DNA of 64,000 bases, from contig NC_045139.1 of the NCBI RefSeq assembly GCF_008831285.2, forward strand, positions 23,106,412-23,170,411, given 5' to 3'. Shown here one piece after another: positions 22,386 to 34,554 of the stretch (position 1 is its first letter; each line of letters begins with the position of its first letter). The position numbers and the translations under genes are program-made. Source of the DNA: Nymphaea colorata. Lineage: Eukaryota; Streptophyta; Magnoliopsida; Nymphaeales; Nymphaeaceae. The notes beneath the pieces are model-generated. The model saw only the letters and a program-made list of their open reading frames with translations. It searched no databases and had not been told where the DNA came from.

Positions 22386-23459
22386 TCCACCGCTTTAGTG
22401 GTTATGTGTAGCTTTGTCACGTGTCCAACCCGCTTCACCTTACGGGTTTTCAAAGAGCCAAAAGTTCGTAAGTCATTATCTTCGCGAAATAGACATAAAT
22501 CACCTTTATGCCTACCCGGTACTCTCGATTACTGACTCAGAGGAACGACTACACAATCCCAGAGCCCATCTCTCAACTCTCATTTTACTACCTGCCAAGA
22601 TCTTACAAAGCATATTGGCTTCTCCCTCAAGAAATTATCCTGCTAAATCCTTGCAGACGCTTGATCGCCAGAGTCAATAGCATTTCCTAGTCTTGACTTT
22701 CTCAACTTCATAGGATTTTTCTTCACTACTCATATCCAGGATTTTTCTTCACTACTCATATCCAGGATTTTTCTCAATTTTCCTCTTCCATTGATGGACA
22801 ACAAGAACTTGAAATTTCCACCTTCCACTTAGAAAGACACTAAAAATAAAGTAAGGCACATCATTGTGTGAGAAAACACTTTCAAAATGTTTTTAAGCAA
22901 AACTGAAAAGTTTCCCTTTTACAAAAGTTCTTGACATCAAATGGTATGTCACCAGGAGCAAGGAACTAGACTCCCTAAAGAGATGGGTGAATGTAAAACT
23001 TGGCTGGTTAAAAGAACGAACTTCACCAACTCTCTCATAAAAGTAGGGTCTTCTATACAAAAGGTTGGTTTAAGGGTGATGAGTTCCCATAAAAGTTGGG
23101 TCTTCAATTGATTGAATAAAACATTAGTAGCTAAAAGAGGAGGCATCGTAAGCTAAGGTTTCATTTTTATGATACAAAAATCCAATGCCCTAAATGACCC
23201 CAAGAATCACAATGTTGTTGTTGATAACCAATTAATTAGTTTTCCACATGGAACTTAAATCAATTTAGACCTTGACCCACTAATCGGCTTACATGTGAAT
23301 AACCGAAGCTAATGCTTCTACAATCAACTCAATTTTTAGCGTTGATAAAGGAAAAAAGGAAACATCTCCAAGTCAAACTAATTATGTGCATCTTTAAGTC
23401 CTTAACACTAAAAAACCATTTACACATGCAAATGCATAAACAACAACAAGGGTACTTAC

Positions 23460-23821
23460 ACGGATCTCTTTTGTCAATTTTACTGTACTCTTTAGTATGC
23501 TTTCTTCAATGAGAGAAGAAACTACAACTAGAGCAGCAATTGATGCCAGCATGACATCAAGATCCAAACCAAGGCCAGACATGAGATAATTATAAAAGCA
23601 TGAAAGCAGAAACATAGAGGTGCTAGGGCTTTTTAAAAGAAACATGGAACAAGTGATGACGGAACATATTCATAGAAATTTTGAGTTGGACATGCCTGAA
23701 TTGGACAAACATTTGTGGAGTTGGAAGTGCCTCTAGAAAATTCCATTATCATTAGGACGGGGTCCACAAAATCGTGTGACCTCGAGCGGTTGGCACTTGA
23801 ACGCAATGGATTCCTTGTAGC
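23460..23821 (-). pseudogene. LRR-VIII receptor-like kinase exon fragment, copy A
   Basis: The exon is bounded by TTGCTTAG (acceptor, 23822-23823) and GTAAGT (donor, 23459-23454). It encodes the juxta-LRR cysteine region of LRR-VIII-1 plant receptor kinases: FCGPRPNDN, and in a second frame CPTQ-like text, ending with MSGLGLDLDV. Relative to copy B it has a one-base frameshift near 23746 and a deletion that removes the CFCATPINV block. No kinase domain is present anywhere in copy A, so this is only a fragment of an ectodomain. Confidence 0.82.
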
Positions 23822-25722
23822 CTAAGCAATTCAAACAAATGCAATCCAATAAGACATATTGTACGGTAAATGTGAAATTTAACTAAATGAAGAACAAGAA
23901 AATTGCTCCTACAAATTGAAAAGTAAACACAATGTAGTCAAAAGGTTTTTGCTTAATGCCCCTACCAAAATGAGGACTTCTATGAAGAAGTCATAAGAAT
24001 CATGCAGGAAGAAGCAAGGACATCATTTGTTCAAATTTCCCATGCATAGACAAGCAAGATAAAGCTCAATTTTTTGATAACACCCCTTAGTCACTGAGAG
24101 CATGATCATTCATAACACCCATGCATAGACAAGCAACAAAAAGCTCAAATTTTTTTATAACAGTCCCTCAGCCACTGATAATGAAATGATTCATAACACG
24201 GTATTGAGTCGCATCACTAGATTGGACAAATCATAACTCGCAGCTAAATCACCCCAAAACCATAAACTAAGTTGAAGTTAAAACTTTTGTCTAGAGATGT
24301 AGACATGAAATCAGTGGAAAAAAGAGAGCTGCATGTGATTGATAGACAAGCTAAAGCTTCTCCCAATACGTTGAATCTCCTTTCCATGGTTCTCAAGAAG
24401 TGAACAAGTAAATCTATATGTTTCTTTATGTGTGCTTCTTAGGTGTGCACTTCAGTTGGACAATCGGATCTTGTACTAGGTAAACAGCCATATTATCAAG
24501 CTCTCCTAACTGCAGTAATTTTTCTTACAAGTATATCATTCTAAAAGGTTAGAAAAATCACATTTGTGTATCTCAAAATGGCTTAAGATTGCTGCAATTT
24601 TGATCCTCAGTAGAAAACCAATTTACCCATGGATAGCAAAAAAAGGGGCAGGAGAGATGACTATTCAAAGCTATACCACAAACCGGCAAAGTGAAAATTT
24701 CAGGTTCATAAGACCAACTAGATAAACAGCATTCACCAATTTTCCTTCTTTCTTTGACATTTTTTTATGAAAGTAATTCAACAGATAAAATTTAATCTAA
24801 CCACGAAGAAACAAAAATAACTTTCTAGTTTTGTCAGTTACTAATATTGAAGAAGACTGATCTACATTAACTCATGATACGTGTTATGTCAAGAATAATG
24901 TTGTGATCACTGATCATCACTATGCAATACTCATCAGTAGCATCATTCTATTTTTACCAATGGAGACAAAAGGCATAGGGGAAACCTAGGTAAGTCACCT
25001 ACTCAGATGAAAGGAAAAAGGAAAACCAAAAAGGACAAACTGATTTTTTTTTTGTCAAAGAAATGCAAGTAAGATAACTACGTTCATTTGTGTTTATCAG
25101 GTCTTCATGTAGTTCTTAAAATTGTAAATGAATGCATTACATGGATTCATGGCCATGAAAAAATGTGCACCATATACATGGCTATGTACACTTGACAATT
25201 ATGGAGACTGAGTAATTACAAAGAGCACAGAGGTTGCCTATGAGCCACCTGAAAGACTTGATTGATTATTCACAAGGTGTTAAGTTGGTTTTGCAAGAAA
25301 GTGAATGACAACTTATATTTTGACAAAGCAATTTCTCATGGCACCTGATGAGCCATCAATCACATTCATTAGATGGTCCATGAAAAGTCCACATATTCCA
25401 TAAACTATGTCTATATGTATAAGCAATGGATTCAACCAGTCTCGTTTTCAAAGAAACAACCATACAAAAATTTTGTCTGCTCAACTAACAGGTCTATGGC
25501 CAGTGTTAGTGGAGATAAATTTAATTTAACCAGCCGACTTGAAGACAAAATAAAGTATCTTGTGGAGCAATAAGAGGCGTGACACTATGCCAACAAAAAA
25601 TCTCAAAAAAAAAAAAAAAAAGACAACATAAAATCAAAGAAGTGAAAAACAACAAAAAAAATTGAAAACATACACTATGAGCCGATCCTTGGAACCATAG
25701 GTTCTGTTCTCCCAAATTGTGC

Positions 25723-25885
25723 TTGGAAGTACCGGTACCAGTGTCGTACCGGTATAGTGCGGGTACTCCTCCCCGTGTGGCTTACCATTTCGAGTATCTT
25801 TGTAAGCTCGAACTTGACTCGTTTAATGAGCCGAGTTGTTTCAAGCGAGTTCGAGTCGAGTTAGCTAGTTGTGCAGCCCTACAAA
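25723..25885. repeat. Dispersed repeat fragment at the right edge of copy A
   Basis: Directly after the break of copy A the sequence reads GGAAGTACCGGTACCAGTGT and then AGCTCGAACTTGACTCG and GAGTTCGAGTCGAG, ending GTGCAGCCCTAC. The second half resembles 9880-9945. Its position exactly at the duplication boundary suggests the break was repaired with, or caused by, this repeat. Confidence 0.5.
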
Positions 25886-26055
25886 CATGTAATAGCCCTT
25901 CAGGTTTCTATTATATTCCTTTTGCAGATGACAAATATCCAGAAACAACGCTCTGAACTTAAGAAAAAATTTCGAAAGATGGATTTACAAGTCAGCAAAA
26001 CATGCACTCCATTCTTATAAATTAAGCAAAACAAGAAGAAGGCATGGTAGATAGT
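25886..26055. other. Short spacer
   Basis: No gene or repeat was recognised between the boundary repeat and the tandem duplication at 26056. Confidence 0.4.
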
Positions 26056-26761
26056 TCAAGTCAGACAATGCTTTCCAGGCAGATGCACTTCCATCAAAAC
26101 AGTTCTCAGAGCCCAGTGCATTTCATCATTCGACCATAGCTCCATATTTGTGAAAAAGGCAAAACAACTTGTTTTCCAAGGGACACAATATGCAGTTGCC
26201 AATATACATATATACATATGTTAAGACAAAAAACCTAGACATAGGATGTCATACCACTCAAATAAAGAAGCTATCTTACAATATTTTTTCTGGGAACTTC
26301 TCTCAGAAAAAGCATTGACTTAGAAAATCAATTTCCCAAATGACAAGAGTTGCTGACATTATGTTGATCTATGGCTTATTTAACGTTAAGCATGGGAGAG
26401 GCACAACGACATTTTGGGTAAGGAAAAAAAGGATTGCGTCAACAAAAGTATGCAGATATACATGACTTCATAGAACATATTCGCAGTTAAACCAATCTCC
26501 ATCGCATAGAAAGAAGGTCAGCAATCTCGTCTAACAAAGAGAAACGATATAGCTCATGTAAGTCAGACAATGCTTTCTAGCCAAATGCATTTCCATCAAA
26601 AAAACTGCACAGAGCCCAGTGCATTTCATCATCCAACCCCATGAGTCATGGTCTCAAGATTCACAAACAACATAAACACAGAGGCCACACGACCATCCCA
26701 AGCTCCATATTTGTGAAAAAGGCAAAACAACTTGTTTTCCAAGGGACACAATATGCAGTTG

Positions 26762-26764
<3 letters not shown>

Positions 26765-26792
<28 letters not shown>
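26765..26792. repeat. (TA)n microsatellite
   Basis: About 14 TA units. The matching site in the first tandem copy (26202-26220) reads TATACATATATACATATG, so the run expanded after duplication. Confidence 0.95.
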
Positions 26793-26795
<3 letters not shown>

Positions 26796-27088
26796 AAGAC
26801 TAAAAACCTTGACATAGGATGTCGCACCACTCAAATAAAGAAGCTATCTTACAATATTTTTTCTGGGAACATCTCTCAGAAAAAGCATTGACTTAGAAAA
26901 TCAATTTCCCAAATGACAAGAGTTGCTGACATTATGTTGATCTATGGCTTATTTAACGTTAAGCATGGGAGAGGCACAACGACACTTTGGGTAAGGAAAA
27001 AAAGGATTGCGTCAACAAAAGTATGCAGATATACATGACTTCATAGAACATATTCGCAGTTAAACCAATCTCCATCACATAGAAAGAA

Positions 27089-27247
27089 GGTGGTAGGACG
27101 CAAGCTGCGGGCACTATAGCTGTCCAGAAAACCCAGACTGCGCTGCCGTCCTGACCTCCCAAGATCTCTTCTGGAATGCTTTCGGTGTCGGAGATACCAA
27201 GATTACAATTCAGTTTCTACCCCACGGCATACAGGCACGTATCAGAA
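27089..27247. other. About 155-base insertion flanked by AGAAGGT
   Basis: In copy 2 of the tandem duplication the text CATAGAAAGAAGGT is interrupted by GC-richer DNA (GGTAGGACGCAAGCTGC... ending GGCACGTATC) and then resumes CAGAAGGTCAGCAATC. The 7-base word AGAAGGT stands on both sides, like a target-site duplication. The insert has no obvious terminal inverted repeat or poly(A). On the minus strand it stays open and reads ISDTESIPEEILGGQDGSAV followed by WVFWTAIVPAACVLPP, so it may be a captured exon. I do not recognise the protein. Confidence 0.6.
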
Positions 27248-28888
27248 GGTCAGCAATCTCGTCTAACAAAGAGAAACGATATAGCTCATATAAGTCAGAA
27301 AATGCTTTCTAGGCAAATGCATTTCCATCAACAAAAACTGCTCAGAGCCCAGTGCATTTCATCATCCAACCCCATGAGTCCATGACAAACTCAATGGTCT
27401 CAAGATTCACAAACAACATAAACACAGAGGCCACACAGGCATAAAGGTAGAGTGATAGAGAGAAGAAACTGACAAAGGGTGTAAAGGATCTTTAGAAAAA
27501 AAAAAAAAAGACAAAAACCAAATATCTAAAAGCGAAGATTACTTGATCTAGTAGGTCCTCAGTGAGACTGCTTATAATTTTCATCAATGATAAATCAGGT
27601 CTCAAAGATTACATGCCATCATCGAACCTTAAAATAATTGTGAAACGAAAAGAAGGAATAAAAGTATAAAACACAAATAAAATTAAAAAAAAGATAAGAG
27701 AGGTAGTTCATGATAGAAAAATATTTTCAGTTGAATGTCGCAGTACGTTATTCACTATACCTTTGGCAAAGAAGGCAGAGTGACTCAACAAATACCTGCC
27801 ATTGGATATCAGCCCTTTCACCCAAAGCATGGGATGGGTTACTCTAAAACCATCAAAATGTGGCACAAGAGACCCATTAAAGGGCTTACAAAAAAGAGAA
27901 AGAGAGAAAGAGAGAAGAAGAGAGCGAGAGAAAGAGCGACAGTGGCCACCAGCCAAAAAACCAACAAAAAATAGCCCAAAGGCCAGTGCATCAACTCAAC
28001 CCCAAACTCAATAGCTATCGACAACATAATAAGCAAATGAGGAATTGAAAAGAATGAAGCCAATGTACACAAGATTCACCTGACGGACATTAAAATAGCT
28101 TAAAAATCTTCCAACCATATATCTTTTAGGAGATAAGTGCCAGTTCTAATTTGTCCTCAGAAAAATGCTTGGGATGTTCATAAAATGAAAATCAGGCCAC
28201 AAAGATTACTTGCCATCAGCAGATCCTCAACACCCTCCAACCACCCAAAGAAACACACATTAGGAAGAATTTTCTAGAATTTTCTTTTGCATTGTATGCA
28301 GTAAATTATTCACTATACCCATGACAAACAAAGCAGAGTGACTCCACAATATCCAACATCTGGAACTGAGATTGGTAACCTGAAAAGCTAAACCACCAGA
28401 AAATGGTGGAACAGGTCACCGAATAGCTTAGAGAGAGAGAGAGAGATTAAGGGACCAACCGGTGGATAGGTACACCAATGGCTACAACACTCTACTAGCC
28501 ACTGCCAATTACTGGTTAGACAGAGAAAGGGAGATGAAGCAGGGTTAGCTGAGCCCAGTGCATTTCATCATCCAACACCACGACAAACTAGATGCATTCA
28601 CAATTAAAAAAAAAAACACACACACAGAGGACACATTGACAGACGTGCAGGCATGTAGATGCAGTGATAGAAAGAGAAGGCATGGAAAAGATGTTAACTT
28701 TAAAAAAAATGAAAACAGTTCCATAAAAGGGAAGTCGTGAAGATTATGTGGTTTACTCGGTCCTCAGCGAGACTGCTTATAATTTTCATCAATGATAATC
28801 AGGTCTCAAAGATTACATGCCATCATCGAACCTTGAAATAACTGTTAAGCGAAAGAAAGTATAAGGCCAACATAAAATTAAGCAAAGG

Positions 28889-28891
<3 letters not shown>

Positions 28892-28936
<45 letters not shown>
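28892..28936. repeat. (GA)n microsatellite
   Basis: About 22 GA units inside the second tandem unit. Open frames here giving poly-SL on the minus strand are artefacts of the repeat. Confidence 0.95.
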
Positions 28937-28938
<2 letters not shown>

Positions 28939-29779
28939 TTTCAAAGACTTTGATGGAAAAGAGAATGTTATGATTATTCTGTTGAAACCTTTGACAAACA
29001 AGGCAGAGTGACTCAACAAATACCTGCCAATGGATCTCAGCCCTTGCACCCAAAGTTCAAGATGGGTTACTCGAAACCATCATAATGTGGCACAAAAGAC
29101 CCATCGATTGGCTTATAAAAAGGAGAGAGAAGGATAGAGGGCCACCAGCCAAAAAACAAACAAAAGGTTACCCACAGACCAATGCATCAACTTGACCCTA
29201 AACTCTTCTTAGTTCTCTCTAGCTCTACCAGTTCTCGAACCTTGGACCTATCATTATACCATCATTAGGTTGTACCACAAAGGCCAGCTAAGAAACATAA
29301 CAAGTGAAGAAGGAACTCAAAACAAATGAAGCCTATTTACACAGGATCCTGAAGGGCACTAAAAAGAGCTTAAAAGTTAAAAATCTTTGAAACATATATC
29401 TTGGAGGAAAGAAGTGCTGGTTTTAATTGGTCCTCAAAATGATCGCTTGTAATATTCAACTAGAGAAAATCAGGTCTCAAAGATTATTAGCCATCATCGG
29501 ACACTCAACACCCTCAGACCACCCAAAAACATACACACATACGTTTGTAAGATTATTCATAATGCCCATGATAAACAATGTAGAGTGACCCAATGAAATC
29601 CTGCATTTGTATCTATTCCCTTATAAGGGACATTGACATTAAAAACCATCAGAAAATGTGGAAGAAACCATTAAAGAGCTTTTAAAAAGAGGGTGGCTCT
29701 GGTACATCCAACAGCTCGTACATCCAACAGCTCCATCCAGCGGACACCACCGATTGCTAGTAAGAGAAAGTAAGAGAAA

Positions 29780-29806
29780 GGGGGGGGGGGGGGGGGAGAG
29801 AGAGAG
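29780..29806. repeat. G homopolymer followed by (GA)n
   Basis: About 17 consecutive G, then five GA units, in the third tandem unit. A run of this length is error-prone in sequencing, so its exact length is uncertain. Confidence 0.9.
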
Positions 29807-30927
29807 GACTGGGCTAGTTTCTGTATGTCAGACAATGCTTTCTAGGCAAACACATTTCAATCAACAAAAACTGTTCAGCGCCCAGTGCATTTCATCATCC
29901 AACCCCATGACGAACTCAATGGCTGCAGAATTTACACACAAAGGCCACATGGACAGACGTGATAGGCATATATACAGGTATAAACAAAGGATATTATTAA
30001 CGACTTTTTCAGAAAACAACTAAAACAAAAACTACATAGCAAAAAGCAAAGGTTACTTGATTCAGTCACTTGTCAGTGACACAGCTTATAATTCTCACCA
30101 ATGATAAATCAGGCCTCAAAGATTACATGCCATCATCGAACCTTAAAATAATTGTGAAACAAAAAGAAAGTATAAGGCCAAAAGTTTAACAAAAAGAAAT
30201 GAGAGTGTGTGTATGTGTGTCTTCACAAGGCTTGGCTGGAAAATAGTAGCTCATGACAGAAAATACTTCTTCTGTTGAATGTCATAGTACGTTTTTCACT
30301 ATATCTTTAACAAACAAGGCAGAGCAACTCAATATATACCTGCCATTGGACCATGGACCTTGCACCCAAAGGTGGAGATGAGTTACCCAAAGACCATCAT
30401 AATGTGTCATGAGAGACCCATCAAAGGGTTCATAAGAGATACCGGGAACAAAACAAAAAAAAAATGCCCAAAGCCCAATCAACTCCACCCCAAACTGAAT
30501 AGCTATCAAGAACACACCAAGCAAAAGAAGAATTCAAAACAAATGAAGCCAATGTGCAATAAGATATGCTTGAAGGGAGTTGACAGAAATAAGAAATCTT
30601 CCAAGTGATACATCTTGGTGGAGAGAACGACTAATTCTAATTGGTCCTCAGAAAGATTCCTGTAATTTTCATCAACAGAAAATCAGGTCTCAAAGATTAC
30701 TTGCCATCATTGGACCCTCAACACCATCCAACCACCCCAAAAAACATAACCACATACATTTGGAAGATTTCTCTTTTGCGTTGAATTTAGCAACACATTA
30801 TTCATTATGCCCATGGTAAACAAAGGACTCAACAAAATCCTGCATTCGTATCAAAGCCCTTATGAGAGAGAGAGACTGCCAGAACGATAAATACATCTGA
30901 CAACTCTGACTACCAGCTGCCACCAAG

Positions 30928-30931
<4 letters not shown>

Positions 30932-30987
<56 letters not shown>
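30932..30987. repeat. Compound (TA)n(GA)n microsatellite
   Basis: About 18 TA units run directly into about nine GA units, near the right end of the tandem array. Confidence 0.95.
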
Positions 30988-31000
30988 TCAAAATTCTCCT

Positions 31001-32589
31001 GTTGCAATGGGAAAATTTCAAGGGGCTTTTGTTGGTGCCCCAAAGTTATGATCGAGATGATAACACCAGTTGAAAATAGAATAAAACAAAAATTCCATGT
31101 TTCATTTTTCTGTTGTGTTTGGTAGCCTGGAATTTTCATCCAAGAATTAAAATTCAGCTGTTTGACGAAACAAGCATTGAAATTCTAGAATTTTTTGTCA
31201 CTGCTTGATCCCACAACTTCTCATCTATGTCACCTGAGGGAACGGTGTGGATGCAGGTGCGGGTGTGGGATGCGGCAAATCCCAAAAAAATTCGGCGTGG
31301 GTGCAGCTATAATACTCTATAGATAATACTCAAAAACGTTATCCAGTAATAAGTAATACGACTAGATTAGCTGCACATGTAGGAAACTAATATATAATTC
31401 AAAAACATCTTACATGACTTTCTTAGCTACACGGTTGCCAGATAAAACTCGTACAAGCACAAACAAAAAAGCTGATAACTAATATATAAGTAAGATATGA
31501 CTGAGAACTAATATATAACTAAGAACAGTATTCCTCAACAGAAAAGGCATGGTTTGGACAGAACAGATTAAACAAAAATACTAAAATAAAGTAACAAATA
31601 ACATTATAACAACTTAACGACATAAAAAGGAAAAAAATAAGATAAAATATCTTAACAAAAAAATAACAATAATGAAAAAGTGAAAAATAGCAGAACAGCA
31701 TGCACAAATTGAGGCAAATCAGTAGAAAATAAGCCAACACATGAAAAAAACGAAATAAACAAGATGTCAAGCATGAATACATTAGGAAGAAACAAAAAAA
31801 ACGAAAGATTTGTAAACTCACGTTGTTGTCGCCGATTCACAAGTTCATAAAATCAATTATGCTGTCACCAATTCGATGCTCACGGTAAGTCGCCAGAGGA
31901 TGAAGGAGGGAGGGCAGCCGGAAAATCAGATTCTCACCTGAGAAGTCATCGGAAGTCAGTTAAGGAGGCCAAGGGAGGTGGGCGGCGCTCCAAGCTCACA
32001 CGTGAACGGGTTAAACCCTAAACGCGTGAGCTTTACAAAAAAAAGGACAAAGTTGTCACCGGCGCACACGCGGACAAAACTCACCCAAGTCGGTGCCCGT
32101 AAAAACAGAACAACTCAAATCTAAACCAATTATTTATCAATACTCTAATAGTTCATTATGATTTTTCTGATGCATGAAAATCATGGCAAAATGCAGGTAC
32201 AAACATACATCAGTATCTTCAAAAGCATTCTTCAAGACATGATTTCTTTCAACTACAATTACGCACCCAACAACTGTATAACAAAAAGTATAAATCGCAT
32301 GAATGAAGAGGAAACAGAGACCTTGAAGAGAAAAAACAGAGACTTCAACAGCGATCCCGACAAAGCAAATTTTCTTCATAAAACTACATACAAATCAAAC
32401 CAAATACCCGAAGAAAATAGATATAAATCGAGATAGAAAGATGGGGGAAAAGAAGAATAAGAATAAGACATTATATCAGCAGATAGGATACATACATAAA
32501 ATTCAACATCCAAAAGCATATCATTTTAAAATGAAAACAAAGACAGGAAAGTGCAGCGAAAAAATAAATAAAAGGCAAACAAAAAGGAA
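31001..32589. other. AT-rich stretch, no gene recognised
   Basis: At 31230-31320 there is a G-rich GTGGATGCAGGTGCGGGTG segment, then AT-rich sequence with direct words CTAATATATAA. At 31870-32100 a GC-richer part contains GGTTAAACCCTAAACGCG, which includes an AAACCCTAA telo-box on the plus strand (about 32013), and could be regulatory. The minus-strand frames 31519-31840 and 32137-32379 are AT-rich and hydrophobic by composition, with no domain. Confidence 0.45.
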
Positions 32590-33060
32590 ATATCAAGATA
32601 GAAATCCACACCTGAAATAGCTGATCAACGCGGGAGAGAACGTCGTGAGAATGCAAAGGGAGGAAGAGTCAGCCCTCCTATTCATCCAACAGTGCGCTAC
32701 AGCTGCCTGTAGGATGAAGAATGGTGATGAAAGCCATCCACTCCCCTCCACCCCTTTTTCCTCTGTGCAGGATGCTCGAGAGAAAAGGCATATGGAGGCG
32801 ATGGGGCAGAGAGAAAAGAAAAATGGAGGTTTTAGCCGTGTAACCGATAGGGGGAAAGAAAAAAAAAAACGAAGGAGCAATGGCGTCGCTGTAGGGGAGA
32901 GCGGAGGAAGCCGCGGTGGACAGTTGAAGAGGTCACGATGGAGGAGAGTGAAGCGTCCAGCATAAGTGAAGGAAGCAACTGAGAGTTTTCAGAAGAGGAA
33001 CGTCACAGCGGCGGGCAACGAGAGAAAGGTAGAAGCTTCAGAGATCTTGTTTTGCACGCA
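32590..33060 (-). promoter_or_regulatory. Possible leader and first exon of a minus-strand gene
   Basis: The segment is GC-richer than its surroundings. On the minus strand it is CT-rich and ends at a good donor (GCTATTTCAG/GTGTGG, near 32611). An ATG near 32951 opens a Ser/Thr-rich, Arg-containing frame (MLDASLSSIVTSSTVHRGF...) that could be a transit peptide, but it is disrupted by a T-homopolymer near 32865. No downstream exon was found, so it may be a dead gene start. Confidence 0.35.
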
Positions 33061-33400
33061 TTAAGCCATCGCGGACGAGGGTGGCAAACGGGCCGGACTC
33101 GAGCTGCAGGCCCGACCCAACTGTCCGGCCGGGCCTCGTAGGCCCCGTTTTAGATATATGTTTTCGGTCGGTGGGAGGGCGTGTTATACGCACGTAATTA
33201 TACAACCAGCTGAATTCTGTTACTGAATTCTGTTACCAATATGTATATTTACTTTAATACTAAACATTATACATTAATAAATTATCATATATTTGTCATT
33301 ATTTCATACTTTTGTCATATCTCATCTTGTCATTATCTCATATTTTTATCATTATCATACCCTCGTTGTTATCTCATACCTTCGCCATTATCTCATGCTT
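33061..33400. other. Spacer with a GGGCC-rich repeat fragment
   Basis: 33075-33150 reads GGGCCGGACTCGAG and CCGGCCGGGCCTCG, a composition seen in short dispersed plant repeats. 33250-33400 is a simple, degenerate TCATTATCTCATA-type repeat. Confidence 0.45.
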
Positions 33401-34449
33401 AGTGAGAAAACACTTTCAAAATGTTTTTAAGCAAAACTGAAAAGTTTCTCTTTTACAAAAGTATTGATGCCAGCATGACACCAAGATCCAAATCAAGGCC
33501 AGACATGAGATAATTATCAAAGCATGAAAGCAGAAACATAGAGATGCTAGGGCTTTTTAAACGATGTACAACGTTAATGGGAGTAGCATAGAAACATGGA
33601 ACAAGTGATGTCGGAACATATTCATAGAAAATTTGAGTTGGACATGCCTGAATAGGACAAACATTTGTGGAGTTGGAAGTGCCTCTAGAAGATTCCACAT
33701 TATCATTAGGATGGGGTCGACAAAATCATGTGACCTCGAGCGGTTGGCACTTGAACGCAATGGATTCCTTGTAGCCTGAGCAATTCAGACAAATGCAATC
33801 CAATAAGAAATATTGTATGGTAAATGTGAAATTTAACTAAATGAAGAACAAGAAAATTGCTCCTACAAATTGAAAAGTAAACACAGTGTAGTCAAAAGGT
33901 TCTTGCTTAATGGCCCTACCAAAATGAGGACTTCTATGAAGAAGTCATAAGAATCATGCAGGAAGAAGCAAGTTGTTCAAATTTCACATGCATAGACAAG
34001 CAAGATAAAGCTCAATTTCTTGATAACACCCCTTAGTCACTGAGAGCATAATCATTCATAACACCCATGCATAGACAAGAAACAAAAACTCAAATTTTTT
34101 TATAACAGTCCCTCAGCCATTGATAATGAAATGATTCTTAACACGGTATTGAGTCGCATCACTAGACTGGACAAATTATAACTCACAGCCAAATCCCCCC
34201 AGAACCATAAACTAAGTTGAAGTTAAAACTTTTGTCTAGAGATGTAGACATGAAATCAATGGAAAAAAGAGAGCTGCATGTGATTGCTAGATAAGCTTAG
34301 CTTCACCCAGTACGTTGAGTCTCCTTTCAGGTTCATAAGACCAACTAGATAAAACAGATAAACAGTATTCAGCAATTTTCCTTCTTTCTTTGACATTTCT
34401 TTCTGAAAGTAATTCAACAGATAAAATTTAATCCGACCACTCAGAAACG
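33401..34449. repeat. Segmental duplication, copy B-prime (internally deleted)
   Basis: This segment aligns with copy A 22869-24840 and copy B 38580-40590, but with two internal deletions. It jumps from TTTACAAAAG to GATGCCAGCATG near 33461, and from TGAGTCTCCTTTC to CAGGTTCATAAG near 34330. Similarity ends near CCACTCAGAAACG at 34449. It lies just left of copy B, mirroring the short fragment left of copy A. Confidence 0.85.
33461..33776 (-). pseudogene. LRR-VIII receptor-like kinase exon fragment, copy B-prime
   Basis: On the minus strand the frame is open across SSRGTSNSTNVCPIQACPTQ, then YEYVPTSLVPCF, ATPINVVHRLKSPSISMF and MSGLDLDLGV. This is the cysteine-rich and following ectodomain text of LRR-VIII-1 kinases, in which the first Cys of the C-F-C-A motif has neighbours F-Y-A here. 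Upstream of 33698 a stop interrupts the FCGP block. The left end is cut by the deletion near 33461. A fragment only. Confidence 0.82.
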
Positions 34450-34554
34450 TGATACTCTTTGCAAGGATTTTCGTCCTTCAGCCCCCATTTCAAGGTAGCA
34501 ACTACTGCCCACCGTACATGAATATCCAAAGTTCTAATTTCAATTATATAAAAA
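34450..34554. other. Junction between copies B-prime and B
   Basis: About 100 bases of sequence (GTGATACTCTTTGCAAGGATT...) not seen in copies A or C. It bridges the two duplicated segments. Confidence 0.5.

Larger units (their letters stand above)
18985..25722. repeat. Segmental duplication, copy A
   Basis: This segment aligns colinearly with 34555-42180 (copy B) over almost its whole length at high similarity by eye. Shared landmarks include a NFS2-like exon, unidentified exons, a GA microsatellite, a Lys-rich exon, and a receptor-kinase exon. Its right end is abrupt at 25722, in the middle of an LRR-encoding exon (AAATTGTGC junction). Relative to B it lacks about 665 bases (B 41247-41911) and about 230 bases of the 35480-35700 block. 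It carries a 240-base internal copy at 21480-21715 that B lacks. No terminal inverted repeats or target duplications were found. Confidence 0.9.
26056..27290. repeat. Tandem duplication, about 500-570 base unit, two copies
   Basis: The text beginning GTCAGACAATGCTTTC occurs at about 26060, 26560 and 27294 (as GTCAGAAAATGCTTTC). Between them the blocks CTCCATATTTGTGAAAAAGG, GGACACAATATGCAGTTGCC and GACATTATGTTGATCTATGG repeat in order. Copy 1 lacks about 60 bases present in copy 2 (near 26640-26700). Copy 2 has an expanded TA run (26765-26792) and a 158-base insertion (27089-27247). The third occurrence opens the larger array that follows. Confidence 0.88.
27291..31000. repeat. Tandem array of 1.2-1.3 kb units, three copies
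   Basis: The landmark CCAGTGCATTTCATCATCC lies at about 27350, 28557 and 29882. AAAGATTACATGCCATCATC lies near 27604, 28807 and 30118. The block CAAAGATTACTTGCCATCA or a variant closes each unit. Offsets are about 1,206 and 1,315. Each unit carries its own GA-rich or mixed microsatellite, at 27895-27945, 28892-28936 and 29780-29806. On the minus strand each unit keeps a similar frame (SNGRYLLSHSA, FVKG), but stops differ and no family was recognised. The first unit continues the smaller duplication at 26056-27290. Confidence 0.88.

Noticed and set aside
22414-22680. 88-codon plus-strand frame also present in copy B (38139-38405)
   Set aside because: Its conservation follows from the duplication; it shows no domain, and the recognisable exons of the unit lie on the other strand.
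18985-25722. Helitron termini
   Set aside because: I looked for a 5' TC and a 3' CTRRT preceded by a short hairpin at the edges of A, B and C. No shared pair was visible; the mechanism is left open.
28813-29053. Leu/Ser-repeat frames
   Set aside because: They are translations of the (GA)n microsatellite.
32593-32880. 95-codon minus-strand frame as a gene
   Set aside because: No homology was recognised and it is crossed by a homopolymer; kept only as a possible leader/first exon.
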